Shown here one piece after another: positions 53,233-62,749 of a stretch of 64,000 nucleotides of DNA. A model generated the notes under the pieces. It had not been told where the DNA came from and ran no database searches. It saw nothing but the letters and a program-made list of their open reading frames with translations. This stretch comes from Leifsonia shinshuensis (GTDB taxonomy: Bacteria; Actinomycetota; Actinomycetes; Actinomycetales; Microbacteriaceae). Within the stretch, counting starts at the first letter, position 1; each line of letters opens with the position of its first letter. Position numbers and translations under genes: made by a program. The stretch is from NCBI RefSeq assembly GCF_031456835.1, contig NZ_JAVDVK010000001.1, positions 1,240,001 to 1,304,000 of the forward strand, in the 5' to 3' direction.

Positions 53233-53574
53233 ATGGGCAAGCTCATCTACGGCGGGACCACCGAGATCGGTTTCGAGGACCGGGTCCTGGCGCACCTGCA
53301 GATCGTGATCGGGCTGAAGCTCCGTCGCAAGGAGGGGTTCTTCTTCTCCTGGCGCGACGAGCAGAGCGTGGGCGACGGCCGCAGCGCCATCTGGATCGAC
53401 CCGGCCATCCCCCTGCTGTTCCGCTACAGCGGAGGCCGCCCGCCGCGCATCAACAAGGCGTGGCTCGAGCAGCTGACGCTGTCGTCGAACAGCTCGCAGG
53501 GCCTGCAGCTGACCGAGGAGATCGGAGCGCTCGGCGCCGACGAGGTGGATGCGGACTCCGGCGTCGGCCGCTGA
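53233..53574 (+). CDS. DUF7882-type small protein
   Basis: 113 aa. MGKLIYGGTTEIGFEDRVLA and FFFSWRDEQSVGDGRSAIWI are the hallmarks of a small actinobacterial family often mislabelled ATP-dependent DNA ligase; no ligase motif exists here. A TACGTT box lies 7 nt before the ATG. Function unknown; it precedes the sigma factor gene on the opposite strand. Confidence 0.78.
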   Translation: MGKLIYGGTTEIGFEDRVLAHLQIVIGLKLRRKEGFFFSWRDEQSVGDGRSAIWIDPAIPLLFRYSGGRPPRINKAWLEQLTLSSNSSQGLQLTEEIGALGADEVDADSGVGR

Positions 53575-53607
53575 CCGCTGCCGCATCCCGAGACGACCGC
53601 GAACAGA

Positions 53608-53641
53608 GGAAGGCCCCGCACCGTTGGGTGCGGGGCCTTCC
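53608..53641. terminator. Bidirectional hairpin between convergent genes
   Basis: GGAAGGCCCCGCACC pairs perfectly with GGTGCGGGGCCTTCC (15 bp, 4-nt loop). It lies 33 bp after the DUF7882 stop and 20 bp after the sigma factor stop. Confidence 0.8.
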
Positions 53642-53661
53642 CGGTCGTCAGGCTGCCGGTG

Positions 53662-54573
53662 TCAGCGGAGGTACTCCAGCAGCTCCGGGCAGCGCAGGCG
53701 CTTGAGGCTGCGGGTCTCCAGCTGGCGGACGCGCTCGCGGGTGATGCCGTAGACCTCGCCCACCTCGTCGAGCGTCATCGGCTTCTGGCCGTCGAGGCCG
53801 AAGCGCATGCGCACCACCTTGGCGTCGCGGGGCGGCAGCTCGCGGAGGCGCTCCTCGAGGTCGCGGTGGCGGAACTCCACCTCGACGGCCTCCGGCGGGC
53901 CCGGGAAGTCGTCGTCCTCGATCAGGTCGCCGAGCTCGGCGCCCTCGTTCTCGCCGACCGGCACGGCCAGCGAGACCGTCTCGGAGTCGCTCATCTGCAG
54001 CTTGTGCACCTCGGCGGGGTCGAGGTTCGACGCCTCGGCCATCTCCTCCAGGGTGGGCGTGCGGCCGAGCTCTCCGCCGAGGTCGCGGCGGATGCGGTCC
54101 AGCTTGTCGATCTTCTCCACGGTGTGCACCGGGATGCGGATCAGGCGGGCCGTGTCGGCGATGCCGCGCAGGATGGACTGGCGGATCCACCAGGTGGCGT
54201 ACGTGGAGAACTTGTTTCCGGTGCGGTAGTCGAACTTCTCGACCGCGCGCACCAGGCCGAGGTTGCCCTCCTGGATCAGGTCCATCACCGGCAGCCCGCG
54301 GCCGGCGTAGCGCTTGGCGATGCTGACCACCAGGCGCAGGTTGGCCTCGATGAAGCGCTCGAACGCACGCTTGCCGTCATCGGCGAGGTACTGCAGTTCG
54401 CGCTTCTCGCGGGGCGTCAGTCCGGGGCGGACCGCCAGGCGCTCCCCGGCCAGCACTCCCACCTCGATCCGCTTGGCCAGCGCGACTTCCTCGTCGGCGG
54501 TCAGGAGGCGGGTGCGGCCGATCGCGTTCAGGTAGTCGCGTACCGGGTCGTTGGTCACTTCGAGCGTCGTCAT
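53662..54573 (-). CDS. Sigma-70 group 1/2 RNA polymerase sigma factor (SigB-like)
   Basis: 303 aa. Region 1.2 (DPVRDYLNAIGRTRLL), region 2 (MDLIQEGNLGLVRAVEKFDY and FSTYATWWIRQSI), region 3 and region 4.2 (MTLDEVGEVYGITRERVRQL) are complete, and there is no long N-terminal extension, as in SigB rather than the principal SigA. The ATG at 54573 is the likely start; the frame is open 132 bp further upstream. A long non-coding region separates it from the divergent MFS gene. Confidence 0.9.
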   Translation of the reverse strand: MTTLEVTNDPVRDYLNAIGRTRLLTADEEVALAKRIEVGVLAGERLAVRPGLTPREKRELQYLADDGKRAFERFIEANLRLVVSIAKRYAGRGLPVMDLIQEGNLGLVRAVEKFDYRTGNKFSTYATWWIRQSILRGIADTARLIRIPVHTVEKIDKLDRIRRDLGGELGRTPTLEEMAEASNLDPAEVHKLQMSDSETVSLAVPVGENEGAELGDLIEDDDFPGPPEAVEVEFRHRDLEERLRELPPRDAKVVRMRFGLDGQKPMTLDEVGEVYGITRERVRQLETRSLKRLRCPELLEYLR

Positions 54574-54798
54574 CGTGTCATCCCATTCAGCCCGTGTACT
54601 CACGGGCACAGCCGTTGGTGCTCTCAGTTCGGGTGTCCGTTCGGGCTCTTGTGGAGTCCTCCCGGTCGTTAGCCACGATAAGCAATGCCCCCCTCCTCCC
54701 AACAAGGGGTTGACAGTTGCGCATCGCGTAGGCTAGCCGTTCGCAAAGCGCACAAAACCGCGTTTGTCAAGGCTCTATGGGGCGACGCACAGGCCCAA

Positions 54799-54804
54799 TA
54801 CAGT
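54799..54804 (+). promoter_or_regulatory. -10 element TACAGT for the MFS gene
   Basis: TACAGT ends 7 nt before the GTG at 54812 and supports that codon as the start. Confidence 0.45.
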
Positions 54805-54811
54805 CTGCCGA

Positions 54812-56305
54812 GTGAGTGCGCAGACTTCTTCCTCATCGCAGAGCGCATCGTCGCTGAAGACGATCCGCACGACCATCCCGGCGCGGCTGGACCGCCTGCC
54901 GTGGTCGAAGTTCCACTGGCTCGTCGTCGTCGGCCTCGGCACCGTCTGGATCCTCGACGGTCTCGAGGTCACCATCGTCGGCGCCATCGGCAGCCGGCTC
55001 ACCGAACCGGACAGCGGCCTCGGGCTCACCACCGCCCAAGTCGGTCTGGCCGCGGCCATCTACGTGGCCGGCGCCTGTACGGGCGCGCTGGTGTTCGGCT
55101 ACCTGACCGACCGCTTCGGCCGGAAGAAGCTGTTCATCCTGACCCTCGGGCTCTACCTGCTGGCGACGGTGCTGACGGCCTTCTCGGTCACTCCGTGGAT
55201 GTTCTTCGTGTTCCGGTTCTTCACCGGGGCGGGCATCGGCGGCGAGTACGCAGCGATCAACTCGGCGATCGACGAGCTCATCCCGGCACGACGCCGCGGA
55301 CTGGTCGACCTCGCCATCAACGGCTCGTACTGGCTCGGCACCGCCTTCGGCGCCGTGCTGACCGTCTTCCTCCTGAACACCGCGATCTTCCCCCCGAACA
55401 TCGGCTGGCGCATCGCGTTCGGCCTCGGTGCCGTGCTCGGTCTGGTCATCCTCCTGGTGCGCCGCAACGTGCCAGAGTCGCCGCGGTGGATGTTCATCCA
55501 CGGCCGCGACGAGGATGCGGAAGAGCTGGTAGGCACGATCGAGCACGACATCGAGGAGCAGACGCACGAGCGCCTCGCGACCGTGCCGGACGACAAGGGG
55601 ATCACCATCCACCAGCGCCGTTCGACCGGCTTCGGCGAGATCGTGCGCACGGCCGTGACCCGGTATCCGAAGCGGTTCACGCTCGGGCTGTCGCTGTTCA
55701 TCGGCCAGGCGTTCCTGTACAACGCCGTCTTCTTCACCTACTCGCTGGTCCTGACGAAGCTGCTGCATGTGCCGGACGATGTGGCCCCGTGGGCTCTCGT
55801 CCCGATCGCGATCGGCAACTTCCTCGGCCCGCTGCTGCTCGGTCGCCTGTTCGACTCGGTCGGTCGGCGCTTCATGATCACGCTGTCGTACGTGGGCAGC
55901 GGCGTGCTGCTCGTCGGGACCGCGATCATGTTCGACGCGGGCCTGCTCGACGCCTTCTGGCTGACGGCGTGCTGGATGGTCGTGTTCTTTTTCGCGTCGG
56001 CCGGCGCGAGCAGCGCCTACCTGACGGTGAGCGAGATCTTCCCCATGGAGACCCGCGCGATGTCGATCGCCTTCTTCTACGCGATCGGCACCGCGATCGG
56101 TGGCATCACCGGGCCCATCCTGTTCGGCCGCCTCATCGAGAGCGGCAGTCACGCGGTCGCCATCGGGTACTACATCGGCGCCGGACTCATGATCGCCGCG
56201 GGGCTCGTGGAGCTGTTCCTCGGTGTCGACGCGGAAGGCAAGTCGCTCGAGGACATCGCGGCGCCGCTCTCGTCGGAGACCCCCGCCCAGCGGCCCACGC
56301 GCTGA
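54812..56305 (+). CDS. MFS transporter (sugar/metabolite:H+ symporter-like)
   Basis: 497 aa with twelve transmembrane helices by eye. [13 protein letters not shown] and [10 protein letters not shown] are the two DRxGRR-like loops; [20 protein letters not shown] follows helix 6, as in sugar porter and MHS families. A long cytoplasmic loop lies between helices 6 and 7. The substrate is not identifiable. The GTG at 54812 is preferred; the frame is open to a TTG at 54764. Confidence 0.85.
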   Translation: MSAQTSSSSQSASSLKTIRTTIPARLDRLPWSKFHWLVVVGLGTVWILDGLEVTIVGAIGSRLTEPDSGLGLTTAQVGLAAAIYVAGACTGALVFGYLTDRFGRKKLFILTLGLYLLATVLTAFSVTPWMFFVFRFFTGAGIGGEYAAINSAIDELIPARRRGLVDLAINGSYWLGTAFGAVLTVFLLNTAIFPPNIGWRIAFGLGAVLGLVILLVRRNVPESPRWMFIHGRDEDAEELVGTIEHDIEEQTHERLATVPDDKGITIHQRRSTGFGEIVRTAVTRYPKRFTLGLSLFIGQAFLYNAVFFTYSLVLTKLLHVPDDVAPWALVPIAIGNFLGPLLLGRLFDSVGRRFMITLSYVGSGVLLVGTAIMFDAGLLDAFWLTACWMVVFFFASAGASSAYLTVSEIFPMETRAMSIAFFYAIGTAIGGITGPILFGRLIESGSHAVAIGYYIGAGLMIAAGLVELFLGVDAEGKSLEDIAAPLSSETPAQRPTR

Positions 56306-56316
56306 GGCGGGGTCGG

Positions 56317-57288
56317 CTATTCGTCTGCGAGGAGTTCCAGCAGGGCGGGCTCGGGAGCGCGTCCGCCGGAGGTGTCGATGACCTCGCCGTTGCGGTAACG
56401 GTCGAAGATGCGCGGGTCGATGTAACTGTTGCGGGCGATCGCCGGAGTGTTGCCGAGCGCCGCGGCGGCTTCGTTCACCGCCGCACTGACCCGCTTCTTC
56501 CGCTGCGAGTCGCTGCCGGCGACGCCGAGGTCGGCGAGCGCTTCCGCCGCCACGATGGTGCCGTGCAACGTCCGGAAGTCCTTCGCGGTGAACTCGCCAC
56601 GGGTCTGGCGGCGGATGTACTCGTTGAGCGAGGCGGGACGGATCGTGTGCCAGGTGCGGTCCTTCCACGACAGCAACCGCGAGCGCTGACCGCGGAGCGC
56701 CTGGACCTGGCGCAGCAGCTCGGCGAGGTCGGTGTCGCGGATGGTGCTCGTCCACTTCTGCGCCGACTTGGCGGGGAACGTCAGGGTGATGTCGTCGCCG
56801 TCGATGACGGCGTGCCGGCAGAGCAGCGTGGTCAGCCCGCGACTGCCGTTCGCGTGCAGGTACTCCTCGCTGCCGATGCGCACGCTGCCGAGGTCGATGA
56901 TCCGGAAGGCGGCGGCCAGGATGCGGTCGCGGCCGAAGCCCTCCTCGCGCAGGTCCATCGTCACCTTGCGCCGGGCCGACGGCAGGGTCTCGGCGAGCTG
57001 TGCGGCGCGTTCGAACTTGAGGCGGTCCTGGTTGAGGCGCCACGCGTCGTGGTACCGGTACTGGCGCCGTCCGGCCTGGTCGGTGCCGACGGCCTGGATG
57101 TGCCCGCGCGCGTCGGGCGAGATCCACACGTCCTGCCAGGCGGGCGGCAGCACGAGCGAGCGGATGCGCTCCAGCTCGCGCTCGTCGACGATACGGTTGC
57201 CCGCTTCGTCCTCGTACACCGGCCCCTTGTCCGTCATCGTCCGGTGGTAGCCGGGACCGGACGGGTTGCTGCGCTTGAGGCGCGTCAC
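56317..57288 (-). CDS. DNA topoisomerase IB (poxvirus-like)
   Basis: 323 aa, the size of bacterial TopIB. GPVYEDEAGNRIVDERELER, RRQYRYHDAWR, YLHANGSRGLTTLLCRHAVI and the C-terminal NSYIDPRIFDRY with the catalytic tyrosine are present. It relaxes supercoils by transient 3'-phosphotyrosine cleavage. The GTG at 57288 overlaps the ku stop by 4 bp, so it is co-translated with Ku. Confidence 0.92.
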   Translation of the reverse strand: MTRLKRSNPSGPGYHRTMTDKGPVYEDEAGNRIVDERELERIRSLVLPPAWQDVWISPDARGHIQAVGTDQAGRRQYRYHDAWRLNQDRLKFERAAQLAETLPSARRKVTMDLREEGFGRDRILAAAFRIIDLGSVRIGSEEYLHANGSRGLTTLLCRHAVIDGDDITLTFPAKSAQKWTSTIRDTDLAELLRQVQALRGQRSRLLSWKDRTWHTIRPASLNEYIRRQTRGEFTAKDFRTLHGTIVAAEALADLGVAGSDSQRKKRVSAAVNEAAAALGNTPAIARNSYIDPRIFDRYRNGEVIDTSGGRAPEPALLELLADE

Positions 57289-58244
57289 GCGGGCTTCTTC
57301 GCAGACTTCTTGGCCGGGGCCTTACGTGTCGTGGTCGAGGAGCTGGAGGTGGAGGACGTCTTGCGGGCGGCGGGCTTCTTCTCCGACGCGTTCGAGGCGG
57401 ACTTCGACGACGACGACTTCGAGGACGAGGTCTTCGACGACGACGACGACTTCGACGACCGGCTCCGCTCGACGCTGCGCTGCAGCGCCTCCATCAGGTC
57501 GATCACCTCGCCTCCGCCCTTCTTCGCCTCCTCCTCCTCGCCGAAGGTGGCGGCGGTGTCGACGCTGTCGCCCTCCTCGAGCTTCGCGTCGATCAGCTTG
57601 CGGAGCTCCTCCTGGTACTCGTCGCTGAACTTCTCCGGCTCGAAGTCGCCGGCGAAGCTCTCCATCAGGGCGCTGGACAGCTGGAGCTCGCGGTCGGAGA
57701 TGCGCGGCGTCTGGTCGAGCGACGGGAAGTCCGCCTCGCGGATCTCGTCGTGCCACAGGAGCGTCTGCAGCACGAGGACGTTGCCGCGCACCCGCAGTGC
57801 GGCGAGCCGCGTCTTCTGGCGGAGGGCGAACTCGACGATCGCGGTCCGCTCCTCGTCCTCCAGCGTCTTGCGCAGGAGGGCGTACGCCTTCAGCGACTTG
57901 GAGTCGGGCTCCAGGTAGTAGCTGCGGTCGAACATCAGCGGGTCGAGCTGGTCGTTGGGCACGAACTCCACCACGTCGATCTCGCGGCTGCGCTCCGAAG
58001 GGAGCGACGCGAGGTCCTCCGGGGTCAGGATCACCGTCCGCTCGCCGTACTCGTACGCCTTCGCGATGTGCTCGTACGGGATGACCTTGCCGTCGATCTC
58101 GCAGCGTCGCTGGTAGCGGATGCGTCCGCCGTCCTCGTCGTGCACCTGGTGCAGTGGGACGTCGTGATCCTCAGTTGCGCTGTACACCTTCACCGGGACG
58201 TTCACGAGTCCGAAGGTGATGGCGCCCGTCCAAATGGCCCTCAT
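57285..58244 (-). CDS. ku: Non-homologous end-joining protein Ku
   Basis: 319 aa. MRAIWTGAITFGLVNVPVKV starts the Ku bridge domain; EIDGKVIPYEHIAKAYEYGE and YYLEPDSKSLKAYALLRKTL are conserved. The C-terminal about 55 residues are a serine/lysine/alanine low-complexity tail. Ku binds DNA ends and recruits LigD. The ATG at 58244 gives the exact family start. It is co-transcribed with topoisomerase IB and divergent from ligD. Confidence 0.95.
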   Translation of the reverse strand: MRAIWTGAITFGLVNVPVKVYSATEDHDVPLHQVHDEDGGRIRYQRRCEIDGKVIPYEHIAKAYEYGERTVILTPEDLASLPSERSREIDVVEFVPNDQLDPLMFDRSYYLEPDSKSLKAYALLRKTLEDEERTAIVEFALRQKTRLAALRVRGNVLVLQTLLWHDEIREADFPSLDQTPRISDRELQLSSALMESFAGDFEPEKFSDEYQEELRKLIDAKLEEGDSVDTAATFGEEEEAKKGGGEVIDLMEALQRSVERSRSSKSSSSSKTSSSKSSSSKSASNASEKKPAARKTSSTSSSSTTTRKAPAKKSAKKPA

Positions 58245-58320
58245 GAGCCCATCGTGTCCGGGGATCAGCCCCTTTTCAAGCATCGATCAGGGAATGCACC
58301 GGAACCGGGCGCCCCGGGCG

Positions 58321-58326
58321 TACCGT
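58321..58326 (+). promoter_or_regulatory. -10 element TACCGT, leaderless start of ligD
   Basis: TACCGT ends 6 nt before the ATG at 58333. Confidence 0.45.
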
Positions 58327-58332
58327 GTGGCT

Positions 58333-60825
58333 ATGGCCGCCCAGGACTCCGAGGTCGTCGAGATCGACGGCCGCCGCCTCAAGCTGACCAACCTCGACAA
58401 GGTCATGTACCCCGAGACCGGGACGACGAAGGCCGACATCTTCGGGTACTACAACGCCGTCGCCGAGGCGATGATCCCGCACGTGCGGGACCGGATCGCC
58501 ACCCGGAAGCGCTGGGTGCACGGCGTCGGGACGCCGGACGACCCGGCGGAGGTGTTCTTCCAGAAGAACCTGGACCCCGCATCCACCCCGGACTGGGTGA
58601 AGCAGGCGGCCGTCACGCACAAGACGAGCACCAACACCTACCCGCTGGTGAACGACCGCGCGACGCTGATCTGGCTCGCGCAGATCGCGTCCCTCGAGAT
58701 CCACGTGCCGCAGTGGCGCGTCGACCGCCGCGGCGAGCGCGGCAACCCCGACCGGCTGGTGCTCGACCTCGACCCCGGCGAGGGCGTCACCCTCGCGGAC
58801 TCCGCGGAGGTCGCCCGCCTGGCGCGCGCCATCCTCACCGACATGGGGCTGGAGCCGTACCCGGTGACCTCCGGCTCCAAGGGCATCCACCTCTACGCGG
58901 CGCTCGACGGTTCGCAGACCAGCGACCGCATCTCGGCCGTCGCGCACGAGCTGGCGCGGGCGCTGGAGGCGGACCACCCGGACCTCGTCGTGAGCGACAT
59001 GAAGAAGTCGCTGCGGGCCGGCAAGGTGCTCGTGGACTGGAGCCAGAACAACGGGGCCAAGACGACGATCGCGCCGTACTCGCTGCGCGGCCGGTTCCAG
59101 CCGACCGTCGCGGCCCCCCGCACCTGGCGCGAGCTCGCGTCGAAGGATCTGCGGCACCTCGACTACCGCGAGGTCATGCAGCGCGTGAAGCGCCGCGGCG
59201 ACCTCCTGGCCGACCTCGACGCGCACGGCGCGGGCGCGCACGCGTCGGAACCGGACCGGCTCTCCACGTACCGCTCCATGCGCGATGCGGGCAAGACGCC
59301 GGAACCCGTGCCCGCCGAGCGGCCGGCCGCGCGCGACGGACGCTCGTTCGTCATCCAGGAGCACCACGCCCGCCGCCTGCACTGGGACTTCCGGCTCGAG
59401 AACGACGGGGTGCTGGTCAGCTGGGCGCTGCCGAAGGGCACGCCGACCGACACGAAGCAGAACCACCTGGCCGTGCACACCGAGGACCACCCGCTGGAGT
59501 ACGGGAGCTTCGCCGGGGACATCCCGCACGGCGAGTACGGCGCCGGGCACGTCGACATCTGGGACCACGGCGACTACGACCTGGAGAAGTGGCGCGACGA
59601 CGAGGTCATCGCGACGCTGCACGGCCAGCCGGACGGCGGTCTGGGCGGGGTGCCGCAGAAGTTCGCCCTGATCCGCACGGCTCAAGGGGGCGACGACAAG
59701 AACTGGCTGATCCACCGGATGAAGCTCGACGATGCGGAGGCGGCGCAGCCGGAGGCGCCGGCGAAGGCATCGGCGAAGGCGGAGACGCCGGCTAAGGCGA
59801 AGGCGCCCGCGAAGGCGGAGCGCGGCGTCAAGCGCCCGTCCGCGGCCGAGCGCCCCTCCGGCACCCCCGTCTCCCCCATGCTCGCCACCCTGGGCTCCGC
59901 GGCCGACATCTCGGACGAGGACGAGTGGGCGTTCGAGATGAAGTGGGACGGCATCCGGGCGGTGGCGGAGATCCGCGGCGGACAGCTGCGGCTCACGACG
60001 CGCAACGGCAACGACGTGACGGTCACCTACCCCGATCTCGCCGGGCTGGTCGGCCTCGCCGGCGACCACGACCTCGTCCTCGACGGCGAGATCGTCACCC
60101 TCAACCCCAAGGGGCGCCCCGACTTCGGGCTGCTGCAGACGCGGATGGGACTCACCCGTCCGGCCGACGTCCAGTCCGCCCTCAACCGAGCGCCCGCCCA
60201 CTACATGGTGTTCGACGTGCTGGAGGTCGACGGGACGTCGCACACGAAGGACCCGTACGACGAACGCCGTGAGCTGCTCCGGGAGGTGCTGCAGCCGGGC
60301 CGCGGCGACCCGGTGCAGGTGCCGCCCGCGTTCGACGGCGACCTCGCGCACGCGGTCGCCTCCAGCAAGGAGCTGGGGCTCGAAGGGGTGATGGCCAAGC
60401 GCCGCGACAGCACCTACGCGACCGGGCGCCGCTCCCGCTCCTGGATCAAGATCAAGCACCACCTCACGCAGGAGGTCGTGATCGGCGGCTGGACGCCCGG
60501 CAACGGGCGCCGGGCGAACACGATCGGCGCCCTGCTGCTCGGCATCCCGGACGGCGACACACTCCGCTACGTCGGCAAGGTGGGCACCGGCTTCAGCGAC
60601 CGCGCGCTCGACGATCTGACGGCGAAGCTGGCCCGCCACGAGCGGAAGACCAGCCCGCTGGAGGGGGTGCCGTCGGCGGATGCGCGCGGAGCGCACTGGG
60701 TGCGGCCGGACATCGTCGGCGAGGTCGAGTTCGCCGAGTGGACCGGGCCGGGCCGGCTTCGGCAGCCGTCGTGGCGCGGGCTGCGCCCGGACAAGCGGCC
60801 GGACCAGGTCGTGCGCGAGAGCTGA
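58333..60825 (+). CDS. ligD: ATP-dependent DNA ligase D (LigD)
   Basis: 830 aa three-domain enzyme in the order polymerase, phosphoesterase, ligase (the mycobacterial order). The polymerase domain (about 1-290) has DLDP (D145, D147). The phosphoesterase domain (about 335-500) has HHARRLHWDFRLE and HGEYGAGHVDIWDHG. An Ala/Lys/Glu-rich linker (about 475-515) precedes the ligase domain with the nucleotidyl lysine K537 in FEMKWDGIR and LEGVMAKRRDSTY. It repairs double-strand breaks with Ku, encoded 88 bp away on the other strand. Confidence 0.96.
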   Translation: MAAQDSEVVEIDGRRLKLTNLDKVMYPETGTTKADIFGYYNAVAEAMIPHVRDRIATRKRWVHGVGTPDDPAEVFFQKNLDPASTPDWVKQAAVTHKTSTNTYPLVNDRATLIWLAQIASLEIHVPQWRVDRRGERGNPDRLVLDLDPGEGVTLADSAEVARLARAILTDMGLEPYPVTSGSKGIHLYAALDGSQTSDRISAVAHELARALEADHPDLVVSDMKKSLRAGKVLVDWSQNNGAKTTIAPYSLRGRFQPTVAAPRTWRELASKDLRHLDYREVMQRVKRRGDLLADLDAHGAGAHASEPDRLSTYRSMRDAGKTPEPVPAERPAARDGRSFVIQEHHARRLHWDFRLENDGVLVSWALPKGTPTDTKQNHLAVHTEDHPLEYGSFAGDIPHGEYGAGHVDIWDHGDYDLEKWRDDEVIATLHGQPDGGLGGVPQKFALIRTAQGGDDKNWLIHRMKLDDAEAAQPEAPAKASAKAETPAKAKAPAKAERGVKRPSAAERPSGTPVSPMLATLGSAADISDEDEWAFEMKWDGIRAVAEIRGGQLRLTTRNGNDVTVTYPDLAGLVGLAGDHDLVLDGEIVTLNPKGRPDFGLLQTRMGLTRPADVQSALNRAPAHYMVFDVLEVDGTSHTKDPYDERRELLREVLQPGRGDPVQVPPAFDGDLAHAVASSKELGLEGVMAKRRDSTYATGRRSRSWIKIKHHLTQEVVIGGWTPGNGRRANTIGALLLGIPDGDTLRYVGKVGTGFSDRALDDLTAKLARHERKTSPLEGVPSADARGAHWVRPDIVGEVEFAEWTGPGRLRQPSWRGLRPDKRPDQVVRES

Positions 60826-60846
60826 GCGCCGCGGCGCCCACGGGCG

Positions 60847-62130
60847 CTACGGGGTCGGCGCCAGCGCGTCGTACCGGCGGAAGCTGCCCTGCACCCGCAC
60901 GATCACGGCGACGAGCACCACGATCAGCAGCCCTCCGAGCAGCGGCGGGAACCACAGCGCGCCGGTGAGCGCGAGGATGCCGATGTAGAGATCGCCGAGG
61001 CGCGGGCCGCCGGTGACGACGACCGTGAAGACGCCCTGCAGTCGGCCGCGCATCACGTCCGGCGCCGATGCCTGGAGGATCGTCATCCGGAAGATCGAGC
61101 TCACGTTGTCCGCCGCGCCCGAAGCCGCGAGCAGCACGGTCGCGGCCAGCAGAGCCGGGAGGTTCGCCTCTGCGAAGGACGCTCCCCCGCCCGCCGTGCC
61201 GGTCAGCGCGACGACCGCCAGCACCACGCCGAAGCCGAGGATGCTCGCGCCGTAGACGATGATCGCCCGCCCGACCGCGCGCCCCTGCCACCGCACCCCG
61301 CCGAGCCTGCCCGAGAACACGCTCGACAGGAGCGTGCCGACGGCGCCGGCCGCGGTGAGGATGCCCACGGTCAGCGGTCCCCCGCCGATCAGCAGGGCGC
61401 CGACGGCCGGGAACAGCGCGCGCGGCTGGCCGAAGGTCATGGCGATCACGTCGAGCACGAAGGTCATGCTGAGGTTGGGGGCGGTGCGCAGGAAGCGCAG
61501 CCCCTCGAGCACCGAGGCGAGCCCGGCGCCCTGCCGCTCCCCCTCCGGCACGATGGCGGGGAGGGTGAAGATGCCGAGGAACGCGGCGGTGAAGAGCACC
61601 GCATCCACCGTGTAGGTCCAGGGGATGCCGACGGTCGCCGCCAGCAGTCCGGCGAGCGCCGGTCCGACGGTCACCATGACGCCCATGCTGATGCCGCCGA
61701 GCGCGCTGGCGGCCGGGAGCAGCCGCGTCGGCAGCAGCCGCGGAGTGATCGCCTGACGCGTCGCGCCGATCATCACGCCGGCGACGGCGTTGATGGTGGT
61801 GAGCACGTAGAGCGGCCAGACGACCGGGATGTGCGCCCAGGCGAGCAGCGCGAGGCACGCGGTCGAGAGCCACGCGACGACGGCGGTCACCAGAGCCACC
61901 TTGCGGCGGTCGAACGCGTCAGCGAGCACACCGCCGTAGAGCCCGAACACGATCATCGGCACCAGGGCGAAGAGTGCCACCAGCGACACGGCGAGCGTCG
62001 AATGGGTCAGGTCGAAGATGTGCAGGCCGACCGCGACGATCGTCATCTGCGACCCGATGCCCGAGATCGCCCCGCCGATCCACAGCCGGGCGAAAGCCGG
62101 CGACTCGCGCAGCGGCGACAGGTCGACCAT
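60847..62130 (-). CDS. MFS exporter (enterobactin/macrolide exporter-like)
   Basis: 427 aa, twelve transmembrane helices. SPAFARLWIGGAISGIGSQM and GVLADAFDRRKVALVTAVVA match the DHA3-type exporter family; ITPRLLPTRLLPAASALGG follows helix 4. A substrate cannot be named. The ATG at 62130 is used; the frame is open for 40 more codons of Pro/Asp repeats (ADPLAPADPLAPDADP), so the real protein may have a longer N-terminal tail. It converges with ligD. Confidence 0.85.
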   Translation of the reverse strand: MVDLSPLRESPAFARLWIGGAISGIGSQMTIVAVGLHIFDLTHSTLAVSLVALFALVPMIVFGLYGGVLADAFDRRKVALVTAVVAWLSTACLALLAWAHIPVVWPLYVLTTINAVAGVMIGATRQAITPRLLPTRLLPAASALGGISMGVMVTVGPALAGLLAATVGIPWTYTVDAVLFTAAFLGIFTLPAIVPEGERQGAGLASVLEGLRFLRTAPNLSMTFVLDVIAMTFGQPRALFPAVGALLIGGGPLTVGILTAAGAVGTLLSSVFSGRLGGVRWQGRAVGRAIIVYGASILGFGVVLAVVALTGTAGGGASFAEANLPALLAATVLLAASGAADNVSSIFRMTILQASAPDVMRGRLQGVFTVVVTGGPRLGDLYIGILALTGALWFPPLLGGLLIVVLVAVIVRVQGSFRRYDALAPTP

Positions 62131-62249
62131 GTGCCGCCGACGCGCGGGCGGCGCCTCGAGCGGGTCGCGCTGCGCGCTCGGGTCGGCGTCCGGCGCCAGC
62201 GGGTCGGCCGGCGCCAAGGGGTCGGCGGTACGGTCCGCCGGGTCCCCGC

Positions 62250-62693
62250 TCAGAACCGCGGCTGCTTGCTGAGGCGGACGGCCGCGGTGGAGAGCACCAC
62301 GCCCGCCAGCATGATCGTCACCGTGATCGCCTGGAGCAGCACCTGGAAGAAGGGGGTGAACGGCGTGACCGAGACCCAGAGCCAGAGGATGGCGCCGATC
62401 AGCGTGATCACGTAGCTGAACGTGCGGCGGGCGTAGAGCGCGTTGAGCGACACCACGGTGGCCGCGACGGTCACCTGGAAGAACGGGAGGAACGAGTCGG
62501 CGTTGCCGGTCCACGTCGCGACCAGGCTCCAGATGCCGACCACCAGCGACACCAGCACCACGAGGGTGGCGAGGAGGTTGCCGAGCGCGGTCGGCAGGGT
62601 GGTGCTGAGGCTGCGGACGAGCGTGCCCTGCTCGTCGCTTCCGACGACCTCGCGCTGGTGCTCGTTGGGCTGGGAGATGACGTGCGTGCTCAC
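62250..62693 (-). CDS. Small membrane protein of unknown function
   Basis: 147 aa with four hydrophobic helices (LGNLLATLVVLVSLVVGIWS; FFQVTVAATVVSLNALY; VITLIGAILWLWVSVTPF; ITVTIMLAGVVLSTAAV). No family is recognised. The GTG at 62693 follows a TAGGAT box by 7 nt. It precedes the MFS exporter and is divergent from the PAP2 gene. Confidence 0.72.
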   Translation of the reverse strand: MSTHVISQPNEHQREVVGSDEQGTLVRSLSTTLPTALGNLLATLVVLVSLVVGIWSLVATWTGNADSFLPFFQVTVAATVVSLNALYARRTFSYVITLIGAILWLWVSVTPFTPFFQVLLQAITVTIMLAGVVLSTAAVRLSKQPRF

Positions 62694-62700
62694 GCCGTCG

Positions 62701-62706
62701 ATCCTA
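62701..62706 (-). promoter_or_regulatory. -10 element TAGGAT for the small membrane protein gene
   Basis: On the minus strand TAGGAT ends 7 nt before the GTG at 62693. Confidence 0.4.
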
Positions 62707-62749
62707 GCGCAGCGGAGGCGCCCCGGACCCGCGGCGTAGATTGGGCGGC

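Noticed and set aside
53233..53574. ATP-dependent DNA ligase name for the small DUF7882 protein
   Set aside because: At 113 aa there is no KxDG or other nucleotidyltransferase motif.
54710..54734. TTGACA and TAGGCT as a sigma-70 promoter upstream of the MFS gene
   Set aside because: The spacer is only 13 nt, outside the functional range; the TACAGT box nearer the start is a better candidate.
62130..62250. Separate short gene between the MFS exporter and the small membrane protein
   Set aside because: The stretch is a Pro/Asp repeat in frame with the exporter and has no start or binding site of its own.
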